A stretch of 64,000 nucleotides of DNA from SAR116 cluster bacterium AG-313-A07 (GCA_003284265.1 QBVV01000003.1:1-64000), one strand, 5' to 3'. Positions 48,069 through 57,632 are shown, counted from the first letter of the stretch. Translations and numbers: made by a program. Notes: a model not told the origin generated them from the sequence alone.

Positions 48069-49325
48069 ATGGTAAGATTAAGCGATCATGAAAAAAACGT
48101 CCTGTCCGGCTTTAGCGGGACGACTGGTGACCAGATGGCGATGGAATTGGTGGTGGAGTCAGCCGAGATACTTGGTGCGGATAGTCTAATACCGGTTGAA
48201 TCGAGCCATGTAGATGGCTGTCTTTACCATGGTGACTCTGGTGTTCTTTATTGCGAAAAACTAGCAGAAAACGGAACGCAGGTTAAAATTCCAACTACAA
48301 CTAATGTCGGCGCCCTTAATCTCAGTAAACTTAGCCAGACCAAACTATCTAAAGAAAAACGTGACATGGCCTATCGCCTGATGAAAGTACATCAAGAAAT
48401 GGGCTGTGTGCCCACATGGACCTGTGCACCATATCAAGCAGGAGCTCGCCCAAGTCTTGGCCAACAAGTGGCATGGGGGGAATCCAATGCGGTCGCTTTC
48501 ACAAATAGTATTTTAGGAGCGAGAACCAATAGATATGGTGATTTCTTAGATATCGCCTGTGCAATTTCTGCCCGAGCTCCATATTATGGATTGCATCGTT
48601 CTGAGAATAGAACGGCTAAATTGATGTTGGATGTATCCAATTTATCAAATAAACTTCTGCATGAGGACGCATTTTTTCCTGTATTAGGATCCATGGTAGG
48701 CAAATTAACTGGCGAGACCGTTTCCGTCGTTCACGGATTGCCTAACAATGCTACCGAGGACCAAATGAAAGCATTATGTGCTGGCGCGGCTAGCACCGGC
48801 TCCGTAGGGCTGGTTCATTTAAGTGGGTTAACTCCCGAAGCTCCCGATACACCAACAGCGTTATCTGGTCAAAAGCCTCAGGAAATTATAACTATAACTA
48901 AAGAAATGGTTATCGATGCTCGCAATAGTTTAAGCACTCCGAAAGCACACGAGATAGATTGTGTTGCACTTGGCAGCCCTCATTTTTCAAATAACGAATG
49001 TCGTGCTTTATTAGCACTGGCAGATAAAAAGCGTTTTAAAGTACCAGTCTTTATCTGCACAGGGCGTCATACTATGGCCGACCTTGAACATGATGGCGCT
49101 GATGAAGACCTCAAAAATTTGGGTGTAACCTTTGTGGTTGATACTTGTGTGGTGGTTACGCCAATTTTGCCAGAGCAAACGGGGATAATGATGACCAATT
49201 CGGCGAAGTTTGCACATTACGCGGAAGGTAATACTGGATACGCGCCAGTTTTTGGTTCTTTAATTGATTGTGTTAAAAGTGCGCAGTCCGGTCAACTGAT
49301 TTGGGATAATTCAGTGTGGAGCTAA
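48069..49325 (+). CDS. Aconitase X large (catalytic) subunit
   Basis: About 418 aa, DUF521/AcnX fold. Readable features include TTTNVGALNL, TCAPYQAGARPSLGQQVAWGESNAVAFTNSILGARTNRYGDFLDIACAI and DCVALGSPHFS, with cysteines for an iron-sulfur cluster. The small subunit follows, overlapping by 10 nt. Bacterial AcnX of this two-subunit type includes cis-3-hydroxy-L-proline dehydratase, and the nearby proline-racemase-family gene favours that role. The archaeal mevalonate-phosphate dehydratase role is unlikely here. Confidence 0.88.
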   Translation: MVRLSDHEKNVLSGFSGTTGDQMAMELVVESAEILGADSLIPVESSHVDGCLYHGDSGVLYCEKLAENGTQVKIPTTTNVGALNLSKLSQTKLSKEKRDMAYRLMKVHQEMGCVPTWTCAPYQAGARPSLGQQVAWGESNAVAFTNSILGARTNRYGDFLDIACAISARAPYYGLHRSENRTAKLMLDVSNLSNKLLHEDAFFPVLGSMVGKLTGETVSVVHGLPNNATEDQMKALCAGAASTGSVGLVHLSGLTPEAPDTPTALSGQKPQEIITITKEMVIDARNSLSTPKAHEIDCVALGSPHFSNNECRALLALADKKRFKVPVFICTGRHTMADLEHDGADEDLKNLGVTFVVDTCVVVTPILPEQTGIMMTNSAKFAHYAEGNTGYAPVFGSLIDCVKSAQSGQLIWDNSVWS

Positions 49326-49729
49326 AAACCAAATCAACAGTAATCATTGGCGGGAATGCGACTGGCGAGATTCTGTATTTTGATGCCCCCATAAGTTTTT
49401 GGGGTGGGGTAAGTGCCGAAACCTCTAGGGTGGTACAGGCGGGACACCCACAAAATGGCAAAGTAACTGCTAAAAAAATATTAGTCATACCCAACCTAAT
49501 TGGGTCCAGCTCCTCGTCTGCGATAATACTAGAATTAATATATTCTGGCCTAGCACCTAAGGCGATGATACTAGGAAATCATGATGCTATCATACCAATC
49601 GGAACCATAGCAGCTAAGCAGATGGGATGGGGCAATGTTCCAATCTCAACGCTTAAAAACCCAGACTTCAAGACTGGTGACTGGGTCACTATTCATTCAA
49701 ACGGGGAAATTCGACATAATAGGTCTTAA
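49316..49729 (+). CDS. Aconitase X small (swivel) subunit
   Basis: 137-aa DUF126 swivel domain starting at GTG 49316, inside the large subunit's end. It has FWGGVSAETSRVV, HPQNGKVTAKKILVIPNLIGSSSSSAIILELIYSGLAPKAMIL, and the Ser-rich loop that in AcnX contributes the catalytic serine. Partner of the preceding gene. Confidence 0.9.
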   Translation: MELKTKSTVIIGGNATGEILYFDAPISFWGGVSAETSRVVQAGHPQNGKVTAKKILVIPNLIGSSSSSAIILELIYSGLAPKAMILGNHDAIIPIGTIAAKQMGWGNVPISTLKNPDFKTGDWVTIHSNGEIRHNRS

Positions 49730-49804
49730 CCAAGATGTCACAGTAGAATTTATTTGTGTTATTTGATTTAAAATATTTAAATAAAACTAGTGAACTTTGC
49801 TTGC

Positions 49805-49833
49805 CCTTCAAATTTATTTCATTAACTTGAAGG
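49805..49833 (+). terminator. Hairpin after the aconitase X genes
   Basis: CCTTCAA (49805-49811) and TTGAAGG (49827-49833) form a 7-bp stem with a 15-nt AT-rich loop between the AcnX genes and yaaA. No T-tract follows, so termination is only possible. Confidence 0.3.
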
Positions 49834-49923
49834 TACATTACTCATTTTGATGTTAATTCACCAACTTCTGGATCTATTTTGTAAGCCGGTGTAAATTTAC
49901 TATAAGTAACTTCGGAGGTATCT

Positions 49924-50685
49924 ATGTTAGTTGTTGTATCGCCTGCAAAAAAGTTGAATATGCAGCCTCGAGATAATCTGACGACAACGGAACCAGTATT
50001 TTATGATTCGGCTAGAGAACTTGTCTCAATAGCCAAGAATTTGAGTGTTACTGAGTTAAAAAATCTCATGGGGATCAGCCAAAATCTAGCCGAATTAAAT
50101 GCAGAACGATTTGAGACCTTCGGAACACAAGATAAAAAATCCGCTGCTTTTGCTTTTGCTGGCGATACTTATCAAGGACTTGACGCAGCTTCGCTGACAT
50201 CTGATGATTTACTTTGGGCTCAAAATCACCTCAAAATTCTCTCCGGGCTTTATGGTATTTTAAGGCCTTTGGATGCGATAGAGCCGTATCGATTAGAAAT
50301 GGGCAGCAAACTAAAGAATAGACAAGGCTCTTCTTTATATGATTATTGGGGAACGAAATTGGCAGCCGAGCTAAACAACGACGCCAAGAAAGCGGGTACA
50401 GATATTTTAATAAACTGTGCTTCACAAGAATATTTTGGAGCAGTAAATACATCAGTATTAAACTTGAGAGTTATCACTCCTGTTTTTAAAGAGAATAAGT
50501 CTGGGAAAAGTAAAATTATTAGTTTTTATGCTAAAAAAGCACGTGGAATGATGGCACGGTTTATTATTCAAAACCGTGTAGAAAGTCTCGACGATTTGTT
50601 CAAGTTCAACAGCGCTGAGTACAATTACATTCCAGCAGAATCAAGTGCTGAAGAAATTGTGTTTATGCGAGAACATCCTGCTTAA
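49924..50685 (+). CDS. yaaA: Peroxide stress protein YaaA
   Basis: 253-aa DUF328/UPF0246 family: VVVSPAKKLNMQP at the start, FAGDTYQGLDA, LSGLYGILRPLDAIEPYRLEMGSKL and the C-terminal FYAKKARGMMARFIIQNRV. YaaA limits iron-driven oxidative damage and binds DNA. GGAGG lies just before the ATG. Confidence 0.95.
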   Translation: MLVVVSPAKKLNMQPRDNLTTTEPVFYDSARELVSIAKNLSVTELKNLMGISQNLAELNAERFETFGTQDKKSAAFAFAGDTYQGLDAASLTSDDLLWAQNHLKILSGLYGILRPLDAIEPYRLEMGSKLKNRQGSSLYDYWGTKLAAELNNDAKKAGTDILINCASQEYFGAVNTSVLNLRVITPVFKENKSGKSKIISFYAKKARGMMARFIIQNRVESLDDLFKFNSAEYNYIPAESSAEEIVFMREHPA

Positions 50686-50761
50686 TTTTCAACGCTCCAA
50701 TAGAGATATAGTTTATAGAATCTCAGAATCTGCGCGCAACTAGAGTTTCGTTTCATTGTCT

Positions 50762-51475
50762 TTACTTGTTGAAGACTATCACTTTTTTTGCGGGAGACAA
50801 ATTAACTTCATCAATAATTGTACCCCTTCTCATCGCAAGGATATCTGTGACCACTGCCGCAACATCAGATGTTTCAATAGCGTTTTCAAAATTTTCTCCT
50901 GGGTAAAAGTTCAAATCACCAAAGAAAGGAGATCGAACCATCCCTGGATTAATTAGACACACCCTGATGTCACTGGAACCCACTTCATCTCTCAGTGCTT
51001 GGGAAAAACCGCGTAAACCGAATTTGGCTGCAGAATATAGTGTGGATTTCTTTTTACCCAAAACACCAGCCTCCGATCCCATTATTATGATATCGCCACC
51101 CATCTGCTTTTTGAAATATCTAACTAAAATTTGGCACACTAAAATATGTGACAGTAGATTTAGATCCAAAAAACTTTGAATTTGCGTTACTGAAAAGTTC
51201 TCTAAGGATTGAAACTTTCCAAAACCAGCGTTACTCACCAAAACATTAACTTCTTCATGATCTGCCAAAATCCTTTTTAACAGGGAGATCGTTCGATCAA
51301 AATCAGTCAAATCTATCTCGTAAGGGAAGTAATGCTTATTTTCAGGATCAAATTTCTTATGATCTCGAGCAAGACCAATGACTTTATACCCATGTGACAA
51401 TAAGTCCTGAGAAATAGCACGTCCTATTCCACTGGAACTTCCCGTCACAACAGCAGTTTTTTGTTGGGAATCCAA
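50762..51475 (-). CDS. SDR-family oxidoreductase
   Basis: 237-aa classical SDR: TGSSSGIGRAI near residue 11, NVLVSNAGFG, catalytic Ser in MGSEAGV, and YSAAKFGL (Tyr/Lys). The start is a TTG (51475) with GAGG 11 nt upstream; no ATG is near. It is the last gene of a minus-strand run, 12 bp after the SPL-like gene. Substrate unknown. Confidence 0.88.
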   Translation of the reverse strand: MDSQQKTAVVTGSSSGIGRAISQDLLSHGYKVIGLARDHKKFDPENKHYFPYEIDLTDFDRTISLLKRILADHEEVNVLVSNAGFGKFQSLENFSVTQIQSFLDLNLLSHILVCQILVRYFKKQMGGDIIIMGSEAGVLGKKKSTLYSAAKFGLRGFSQALRDEVGSSDIRVCLINPGMVRSPFFGDLNFYPGENFENAIETSDVAAVVTDILAMRRGTIIDEVNLSPAKKVIVFNK

Positions 51476-51487
51476 TTGGTTTCTACC

Positions 51488-52504
51488 TCACGCCTGGACA
51501 ACACATTGAAAAACTTTTGCTTCTTCCACATAATTCTTCAGATTTTTAATTAAAAATTCCGCCATTTCGTTCTCAACATCAACTCCATAATCTACGTAAC
51601 CGTTATTCTCGGACATTGGGAGCGAAAAAAGCAACTCTTCCGGATAAAGTTTTGTAATATCTTGATACATTTTTTTGGGATATCTAAGTGGCCCATGGGA
51701 AATAGAGTGAATAGCTTCTCTCGGCACTCTATGCATTATTTCCAGCAACAGTCCCTTATACAATTGTTTCCAATCTTTGGAGTAAATTAAGGGGTCAAAC
51801 CGCAAACCAATTGGCCATCCCCTAGCGGCTAGTTTCTCTATAGCGTTTATTCTTCTTTTGATACTGGGCGCTTTTTTATCCAATCTTTTTGCCAATTCTT
51901 CTGGCATCATACTAAAAGCAACAATACAATTGGCAATAGGAAGTCCTGATTTCAAAGGTTCCAGCTGAACGCTTTTAGTCCTAAATTCCAAGTCTACTTT
52001 TGGATAGCTTTTAAATAACGGTAAAATACTCTCTGCAAATCCTGTTATGTTCTCGAACGCTAAAGAATCGCAATCATAACCTGAGAAGAAAGTGAGATCC
52101 TGTGCACCATTTACCTGAATACTTTGCTCAATCTCATCAAAAAAGTCTTCAAAATTTACAAAAATCACGTAGTTAGCGGAAGAATACATGCCCTGTAAAA
52201 AACAATACCGGCAGTCATAAATACAATTATACATGTGTGAAAAGTAAAAGTTTCGTGTAGATGCCAGACCGAATCCTGACGGCGCAGGAAGTACAAAATT
52301 ATCATGTTTTTTGGCCAAGATTAGAGCAGGATTTTGTTTTTGAATCCTGAAATTTTGTGATCTTTTGTTGAAAATCTCCTGATACCGATCAACTTCAATT
52401 ATAGTTGGGTTCTTAAATTTAGATTTTATCGATTGTGTTCTCGAGTGATTTACAACCCCCCTTTCTATAAAAATTGTATCAATCAATTCTTCAAGTCCAA
52501 TCAA
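51488..52504 (-). CDS. Spore-photoproduct-lyase-like radical SAM protein
   Basis: 338 aa. The radical SAM cluster motif is C-x3-C-x2-C at residues Cys94, Cys98 and Cys101 (CIYDCRYC). SHMYNCIYDCRYCFLQGMY and the C-terminal barrel with LEFRTKSVQ, IVAFSMMPEELAKRLDKKAPSIKRRINAIEKLAARGWPIGLRFDPLIY match the SplB family that reverses spore photoproduct in DNA. This organism shows no sign of sporulation, so the substrate may be another damaged nucleotide. It starts at TTG and overlaps the nucleosidase-like gene by 14 nt. Confidence 0.85.
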   Translation of the reverse strand: MIGLEELIDTIFIERGVVNHSRTQSIKSKFKNPTIIEVDRYQEIFNKRSQNFRIQKQNPALILAKKHDNFVLPAPSGFGLASTRNFYFSHMYNCIYDCRYCFLQGMYSSANYVIFVNFEDFFDEIEQSIQVNGAQDLTFFSGYDCDSLAFENITGFAESILPLFKSYPKVDLEFRTKSVQLEPLKSGLPIANCIVAFSMMPEELAKRLDKKAPSIKRRINAIEKLAARGWPIGLRFDPLIYSKDWKQLYKGLLLEIMHRVPREAIHSISHGPLRYPKKMYQDITKLYPEELLFSLPMSENNGYVDYGVDVENEMAEFLIKNLKNYVEEAKVFQCVVQA

Positions 52505-53354
52505 ATTTCAAATCAGTTAAAGCGTCATCTATATTCCGAATGACGTCTGCTGCAGTTTTAGCCTCTTTTACTAAATCACTGATGGATCGGTTAGGAAATT
52601 GAATTTTCCATTTTCTCAATCTCTGTATTAATTGATTTTTCATAGTCACAGAGAAATGAAACTGTTTAAAAACTTCCTCGACTTCATCTGGAATCTGCAG
52701 TCTTTGCTTTTCGCGCTTGCTCAATGTGATGATCTTATCTAGTAAAGCGTCCAGCTGTTGCAACCTATTCCCTATCAAAGAATTCACCACCATTTTATCT
52801 ATTAATTTCATATCTTGCTCGGAATTATCCGAGACGACCTTGAACGAAAATACCAATTCGTTACAAGAAAACCTGGTCGCGAAATCGATGAAGCCGCTTG
52901 CCTCCATGTCATGCAAAACCCCATTTTTTTTGACCGGAGTAGGATAGTCTAAAGTTTGTATTTCGGCTAAAGAAACTATTTTAGAAAACCGATAACCCGG
53001 GAAAAAAACTTTCTCCTTAGTCGGATTAATAACCTTCACTCCCTGATAAAGTTTTCCAATCTCTCCATCCATTGACCCTGCTATTCCTAAGTTTATCCAC
53101 GCAGCCCAGGGAGGAGCGCCACTTTCACTAGCCAAATAAGTGGTTGCTGCCGCTGCGTTAATCTGGCCCACACCTGATATTATTAATGAGTGACCTAATT
53201 TATCATTTCTATAAATTGGGAAAATATTATTTCCAGATTGATGATCGAGTTCGAAGTAAGAAATTATTGGTTTGGCTTCAGATTTTAACGCAACCACCCA
53301 ACATACCGTTGGCTCGACGTTTGAGACCTCCCCTTTTGATCTATCGCTGACCAT
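52491..53354 (-). CDS. Nucleosidase-like protein (MTA/SAH nucleosidase superfamily) with C-terminal helical extension
   Basis: 287 aa. Residues about 10-190 show the PNP/MTAN fold: VCWVVALKSEAKPII, SGVGQINAAAAT, WINLGIAGSM, HDMEASGFIDFATRF (Glu in the nucleoside site) and FKVVSDNSEQD (catalytic Asp region). Residues about 200-287 are a charged helical extension absent from ordinary MTAN. Such enzymes cleave 5'-deoxyadenosine, the by-product of radical SAM enzymes, which fits its 14-nt overlap with the SPL-like gene. The fusion partner role of the extension is unknown. Confidence 0.78.
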   Translation of the reverse strand: MVSDRSKGEVSNVEPTVCWVVALKSEAKPIISYFELDHQSGNNIFPIYRNDKLGHSLIISGVGQINAAAATTYLASESGAPPWAAWINLGIAGSMDGEIGKLYQGVKVINPTKEKVFFPGYRFSKIVSLAEIQTLDYPTPVKKNGVLHDMEASGFIDFATRFSCNELVFSFKVVSDNSEQDMKLIDKMVVNSLIGNRLQQLDALLDKIITLSKREKQRLQIPDEVEEVFKQFHFSVTMKNQLIQRLRKWKIQFPNRSISDLVKEAKTAADVIRNIDDALTDLKFDWT

Positions 53355-53358
53355 TAAC

Positions 53359-54216
53359 TCAAATCATTTCTAACCAATAGTTTAACTTCATATCTAGGTT
53401 CTGTATCATCTCTTTTTTGTCTCTTTTTTTAGCACCAAGCAAAAGAATTTCTATTTTTTTTACTAGCATCTCTAATGCTTGTGAACGCTGTGTTTTAGAC
53501 AGCTTTCCCGAATTAATCAGTTTTTCTAAAGCTTGAACTCTAAACCTATCCATTCCCCAAAATGCCCTAGATAATTGGTCTGCATGTCCACCATATTTAA
53601 TGGTTAAGGCCTCCTCCACAAATAACACCTCTTCAAAAGCACATAATCTCAGCCACATATCATAGTCTTCACAAGCAGGAAGTGTCTCATCAAAAAAGCC
53701 ATATTCGTTGAATAAAGTCCGATGTAATAATACAGAACTTGGTGAAATACAGCATAAAGGGAGACATTTCTCAAAAATAAAACCACCGCTTTTTTTATGT
53801 TTTTTCTTTTGATTGATCCTTTGCCCGTCCTTGAGCCAGATCTCTTCTGTGTGAGTTATTCGGCAGGAAAAATTTTTTTCCACTAGTTTTAACGCTTGTC
53901 TTTCTATCTTAGTTTCAGTCCAAGCATCGTCAGAATCTAGTAATGCTATATATTCGTGTTCAGCCTCTTTTATTCCTAAATTTCTTGCTGCGCTAACTCC
54001 TTTATTTTCCTGATAAAGATACCGAATATTAGGCATTTGCCCTCGCATATCCAGCAATTCGCTTTTCACAAGAAGATCATATGTTTTATCATCGGATCCA
54101 TCGTCAACAACAATTATTTCATCGACAGGAATAGTCTGAGCTAATATGGAATTAATAGCTCGAAGAAGACAGTGCCCTCGATTAAATGTTGGTATTACTG
54201 CCGATACATTCATCAT
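53359..54216 (-). CDS. Family 2 glycosyltransferase
   Basis: 285 aa, GT-A fold with no membrane helix: SAVIPTFNRGHCLLRAINSILAQ, VVDDGSDDKT, NKGVSAARNLG and the metal-binding LLDSDDAW. GT2 enzymes use nucleotide sugars; acceptor unknown. Its stop is 4 nt before the nucleosidase-like ATG, so it belongs to the same transcript. Confidence 0.9.
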   Translation of the reverse strand: MMNVSAVIPTFNRGHCLLRAINSILAQTIPVDEIIVVDDGSDDKTYDLLVKSELLDMRGQMPNIRYLYQENKGVSAARNLGIKEAEHEYIALLDSDDAWTETKIERQALKLVEKNFSCRITHTEEIWLKDGQRINQKKKHKKSGGFIFEKCLPLCCISPSSVLLHRTLFNEYGFFDETLPACEDYDMWLRLCAFEEVLFVEEALTIKYGGHADQLSRAFWGMDRFRVQALEKLINSGKLSKTQRSQALEMLVKKIEILLLGAKKRDKKEMIQNLDMKLNYWLEMI

Positions 54217-54252
54217 GTATTTTTATCAGTGTTAGCGCTACACGCTATCACT

Positions 54253-55230
54253 TTAAGCGCAATTGGGATCATCTTCAGACCAACGCTGAAAAGAACTCGG
54301 CGGAGTTCGTGTAAGCTTTTCCCGCGCTCTCCCCCATGACATTTTCCATATACTCGGGTCATTCATCTCAGAATCTGGCTTACTCTTGCTCCTAGCAATA
54401 AAACCTGGAAACCAGGCTCGTCCAGTAGGTTGACCTATTGGATTATAGCGTAGATCTAAACTCCAACGAATATTTTCACTCAAATTCGGCAAGGACGAAT
54501 GCATAGTGTATTTGGAAAGGAAAATTACATCCCCCGGGTTAGTCTCAATAGGCTCTCTGTCTTCTCCAATCAATCTCTCTGGTATTGATTGCCTGCTATA
54601 ATTAGCTCTTTTGTCATGGCAATGTAGGGCTAATCCCTTCCGATGGCTTTTTGGTGCCACCATTAAACAGCCATTTTCTATAGAAGCCCCTGTCACCGAA
54701 ATCCAAACCGTCAATGTGTTAGTATGATCTGCATCAGAGGTTCCAGTTCCTGCATCTTGATGCCATACGGTCGTGTCTATTTCGCTCAATACTCGCGTTG
54801 TGCCTGCTAGGTAATGGGCCGGTGGCTTGATGCGCACATGTTGCGTCGGATTGGAATAAATTTCCGAACCAATAAACTGCTCTACGGCATCTAATAGTTT
54901 AGAATTTCGTATTAGGTTAAATACAGCCGGCCCACAGTGCATAGGTGTCTGGCTATTAATATCTTTTTGAGGAAGCGTTATATCTAAATATTTATTTAAT
55001 TCACCATTGCTTTCCTCAATAACTCGAAATATTCGTTTTTCAAACGGTAATTCCATATAATTATTTTTGATAATACCGCGGGCTTGAAGATCTGATACGG
55101 CATTGTCTAAAACTTCTTTATACTCGGCTTTGATAGGACCAAGATCAATTTCCGGATCTAGTAAGCCTTTAGCGACAAAAAAGCCTTCATTATTAAATTG
55201 GGTTAAGTTTTCTCTCGTAATCTCAACCAT
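54253..55230 (-). CDS. Phytanoyl-CoA dioxygenase (PhyH) family protein
   Basis: About 325-aa Fe(II)/2-oxoglutarate dioxygenase. TVWHQDAGTGTSD gives the H-x-D pair; later H (KYTMHSSLPNLSENIRWSLDLRY) supplies the distal His and Arg. NNEGFFVAKGLLDPE at the N-terminus is typical. Hydroxylates an unknown substrate. The ATG at 55230 with GGGAGAG upstream is chosen over one 21 nt earlier. It ends 36 bp before the GT2 gene and may head the operon. Confidence 0.85.
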   Translation of the reverse strand: MVEITRENLTQFNNEGFFVAKGLLDPEIDLGPIKAEYKEVLDNAVSDLQARGIIKNNYMELPFEKRIFRVIEESNGELNKYLDITLPQKDINSQTPMHCGPAVFNLIRNSKLLDAVEQFIGSEIYSNPTQHVRIKPPAHYLAGTTRVLSEIDTTVWHQDAGTGTSDADHTNTLTVWISVTGASIENGCLMVAPKSHRKGLALHCHDKRANYSRQSIPERLIGEDREPIETNPGDVIFLSKYTMHSSLPNLSENIRWSLDLRYNPIGQPTGRAWFPGFIARSKSKPDSEMNDPSIWKMSWGRAREKLTRTPPSSFQRWSEDDPNCA

Positions 55231-55444
55231 TTTGCTCTCCCGAAGCGACAACAGTTCTAAATCATAAAGCCAATTTTTTCTAAACGTTACTCAAGCATGA
55301 CACATCATACGAATTAGTAGTGAAACCCAAGTTTGATAAATAGTTTTCTACATTAAAGGTGCACACAAAAATAACTAGAAAATATCCCAACTCAACTAGT
55401 ATGATCGCCATTTGGATTATTCGACTTCAAAAAGAAGATAGATT

Positions 55445-56041
55445 CTAGGGCATCGTTCCTGAACAAGAAGCGACAAGATTACCGCTAGAAACGCGGCATT
55501 TTCCGTACACTAACCAAGGATCATCCACAGTGCCGACTTGAAGATCAACCCGAAGTTTGTCTTTGTGTTTTTCTGCAGCCTCGAGAGTAGTTAGACCACT
55601 ATCATACTTGCCGTTTAAAAGGCCTTCTGGGATATGCATGATCGAATTGACGTAAATCAACTTTTCCCATTTTTCCACATTAGTATATTTTATTGTTGCT
55701 GGTTGAAGAGCTAGCGTTTTAGGAGTTTTGATCCCCCTACGAGTGACTATGCCAAGTTCCTTACTTGGGGAGATGAAGGTATCAATCACATGTATACCAT
55801 ACTCAAAATGCGCTGTGGCCACTATGTTTGCACATGCAGGGTGGACAGCAACCTGAATCATATAATCTGCATTGCCAGTGTTTATCATCGATAGCCCGAC
55901 TAAAAAATCATCGATAAGTTTGATTTGAGCATTTTTTAGACCATGGTACTCGAGATACTTACCGGTTACAAATTCGTGATTAGTGCCAGCAGGCCCAAGA
56001 GTAACAAAATTAGGCCCCGCTTTTTCTTCATGTTCAGTCAT
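55445..56041 (-). CDS. Prephenate-dehydratase-like protein without ACT domain
   Basis: 198 aa, periplasmic-binding-like fold. FVTLGPAGTNHEFV resembles the PheA loop GPxGTxS, and NTGNADYMIQVAVHP resembles the following substrate loop. The regulatory ACT domain is missing, and the motif has diverged. Could be a prephenate decarboxylase-type (BacA-like) or an unrelated solute-sensing protein. Confidence in any specific reaction is low. Confidence 0.5.
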   Translation of the reverse strand: MTEHEEKAGPNFVTLGPAGTNHEFVTGKYLEYHGLKNAQIKLIDDFLVGLSMINTGNADYMIQVAVHPACANIVATAHFEYGIHVIDTFISPSKELGIVTRRGIKTPKTLALQPATIKYTNVEKWEKLIYVNSIMHIPEGLLNGKYDSGLTTLEAAEKHKDKLRVDLQVGTVDDPWLVYGKCRVSSGNLVASCSGTMP

Positions 56042-56166
56042 TTAATTTTAAATGCTTGCATTGGAACCTCTTATTTTGAGCAACGGTTTTGCAACAGTAA
56101 AAAACATGAAAAAAGACCCTTTCAGATCATTTTATCATGTAATTTGTTGTTTTATAAGGGAAAAGT

Positions 56167-56243
56167 TGGTAGCGGAGGAGGGACTTGAACCCCCGACACG
56201 TGGATTATGATTCCACTGCTCTAACCACCTGAGCTACTCCGCC
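56167..56243 (-). tRNA. Elongator tRNA-Met (CAT)
   Basis: 77 nt with encoded CCA. Acceptor GGCGGAG pairs with CTCCGCT (one G-U), D-arm TAGCTCAGGTGGTTAGAGCA, anticodon stem GTGGA/TCCAC with loop ATCATAA, anticodon CAT at 56209-56207, and T-arm GGGGGTTCAAGTCCC. The sequence matches the alphaproteobacterial elongator Met type rather than tRNA-Ile2 or initiator Met. Confidence 0.95.
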
Positions 56244-56329
56244 ACAATACCTGCGCCGACGGTAATAGGCAACGCTGAAGGAACTGTCAACTAACTGTGC
56301 AGATAATACAGTTATTTTAATTTATTTCA

Positions 56330-57520
56330 TTACATTTTATGGATGAGTTCGGTGCCAACTATCCACCCACCCCCTAAAACTCTACTTTTATCTTCAGCTG
56401 AGTAAAATACGGCCGCTTGTCCAGAAGATATACCAAATTGTTTTTGTTGCAGTACTATACGGCCTTCATCCTTGTCACCGCGAAACAACGTGCCATGCAC
56501 AGGTTCCTGTGTCGACCTTAGCTTTACTAGAACGTTTACACTCTCAGTCAACGGAATATCTGGGCCTATCCAATTAATCTGATTGACGATTACTGTATCC
56601 CTAGCCAAGGCACTTTTCGGGCCAACTATCACGGTTTTTTGAACAGGATCTAATTCTAACACGTACAAGGGTGGTGATCCCCCGACAGCTTCAGCAGCAA
56701 CCCGCCCCCCTATACCGAGCCCTTTTCTTTGGCCTATTGTAAAGTTAATAATCCCGTCGTGATCTCCTAAAATAGATCCATCAATGTGAATTATTTTCCC
56801 CGGATCGATGGCCCCCGGCCTAAGCCGCTTTACTACATCAGAATAACGGCCGCCTGGGACAAAACATATATCCTGACTATCCGGTTTTTCGGCAACATTT
56901 AGCTTGAACCTCGAGGCATGCGCTCGGGTTTCCTCTTTCGACAAATGACCTAAAGGAAATCGAAGATAATCTAACTGCTCCCGTGTTGTCGCGAATAAAA
57001 AATAGCTTTGATCCTTTATCGGATCTTCTCCACAATGCAATTCCGTCCCCTGATTGCCCACGACACGTTTCACATAATGTCCAGTGCACAGCGCATCTGC
57101 CCCCAGATCTTTTGCTGTCTTTAATAAATCCTGAAATTTTACAGTCTGATTGCATCGTACGCAGGGTATTGGTGTCTCTCCTCGGAGATAACTATCGGCA
57201 AAATCATCTATAACTGCATTGCGAAAAAGACTTTCGTAGTCTAACACATAGTGGGGGATACCAATCTGATCAGCTACATTACGTGCGTCATGAATGTCAA
57301 CTCCAGCGCAACAAGCACCCTTTTTCCGTAAAGTCTCACCATGATCGTAAAGCTGCAAAGTTATGCCTATTACATCGTAACCGGCTTCTGCCGCCAGCGC
57401 TGCTGTCACCGACGAATCCACACCACCCGACATAGCGACTACGACGCGTGTTTTAGAAGGTGGCCCCTCGAATCCTAAATCTATCAGACTATTCATAATA
57501 AGGGGAACATAGGTGTACAT
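56330..57520 (-). CDS. mnmA: tRNA-specific 2-thiouridylase MnmA
   Basis: 396 aa (an alternative start is ATG 57496). PP-loop [15 protein letters not shown], catalytic Cys region [15 protein letters not shown] and the second catalytic Cys in [14 protein letters not shown]. Thiolates U34 of tRNA Lys/Glu/Gln using sulfur from a cysteine desulfurase. It sits downstream of the desulfurase and ferredoxin genes that are on the same strand, consistent with sulfur relay. Confidence 0.95.
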   Translation of the reverse strand: MYTYVPLIMNSLIDLGFEGPPSKTRVVVAMSGGVDSSVTAALAAEAGYDVIGITLQLYDHGETLRKKGACCAGVDIHDARNVADQIGIPHYVLDYESLFRNAVIDDFADSYLRGETPIPCVRCNQTVKFQDLLKTAKDLGADALCTGHYVKRVVGNQGTELHCGEDPIKDQSYFLFATTREQLDYLRFPLGHLSKEETRAHASRFKLNVAEKPDSQDICFVPGGRYSDVVKRLRPGAIDPGKIIHIDGSILGDHDGIINFTIGQRKGLGIGGRVAAEAVGGSPPLYVLELDPVQKTVIVGPKSALARDTVIVNQINWIGPDIPLTESVNVLVKLRSTQEPVHGTLFRGDKDEGRIVLQQKQFGISSGQAAVFYSAEDKSRVLGGGWIVGTELIHKM

Positions 57521-57632
57521 ATGGTTTACGACAAGGAAATATCAATAAAATTTATCTACGGCGTCGTATGGATTTCTTTTAAATCCTTCATTAGGTCGCT
57601 AATTATTCTACCGCCTACTGATTTTTTTACTC

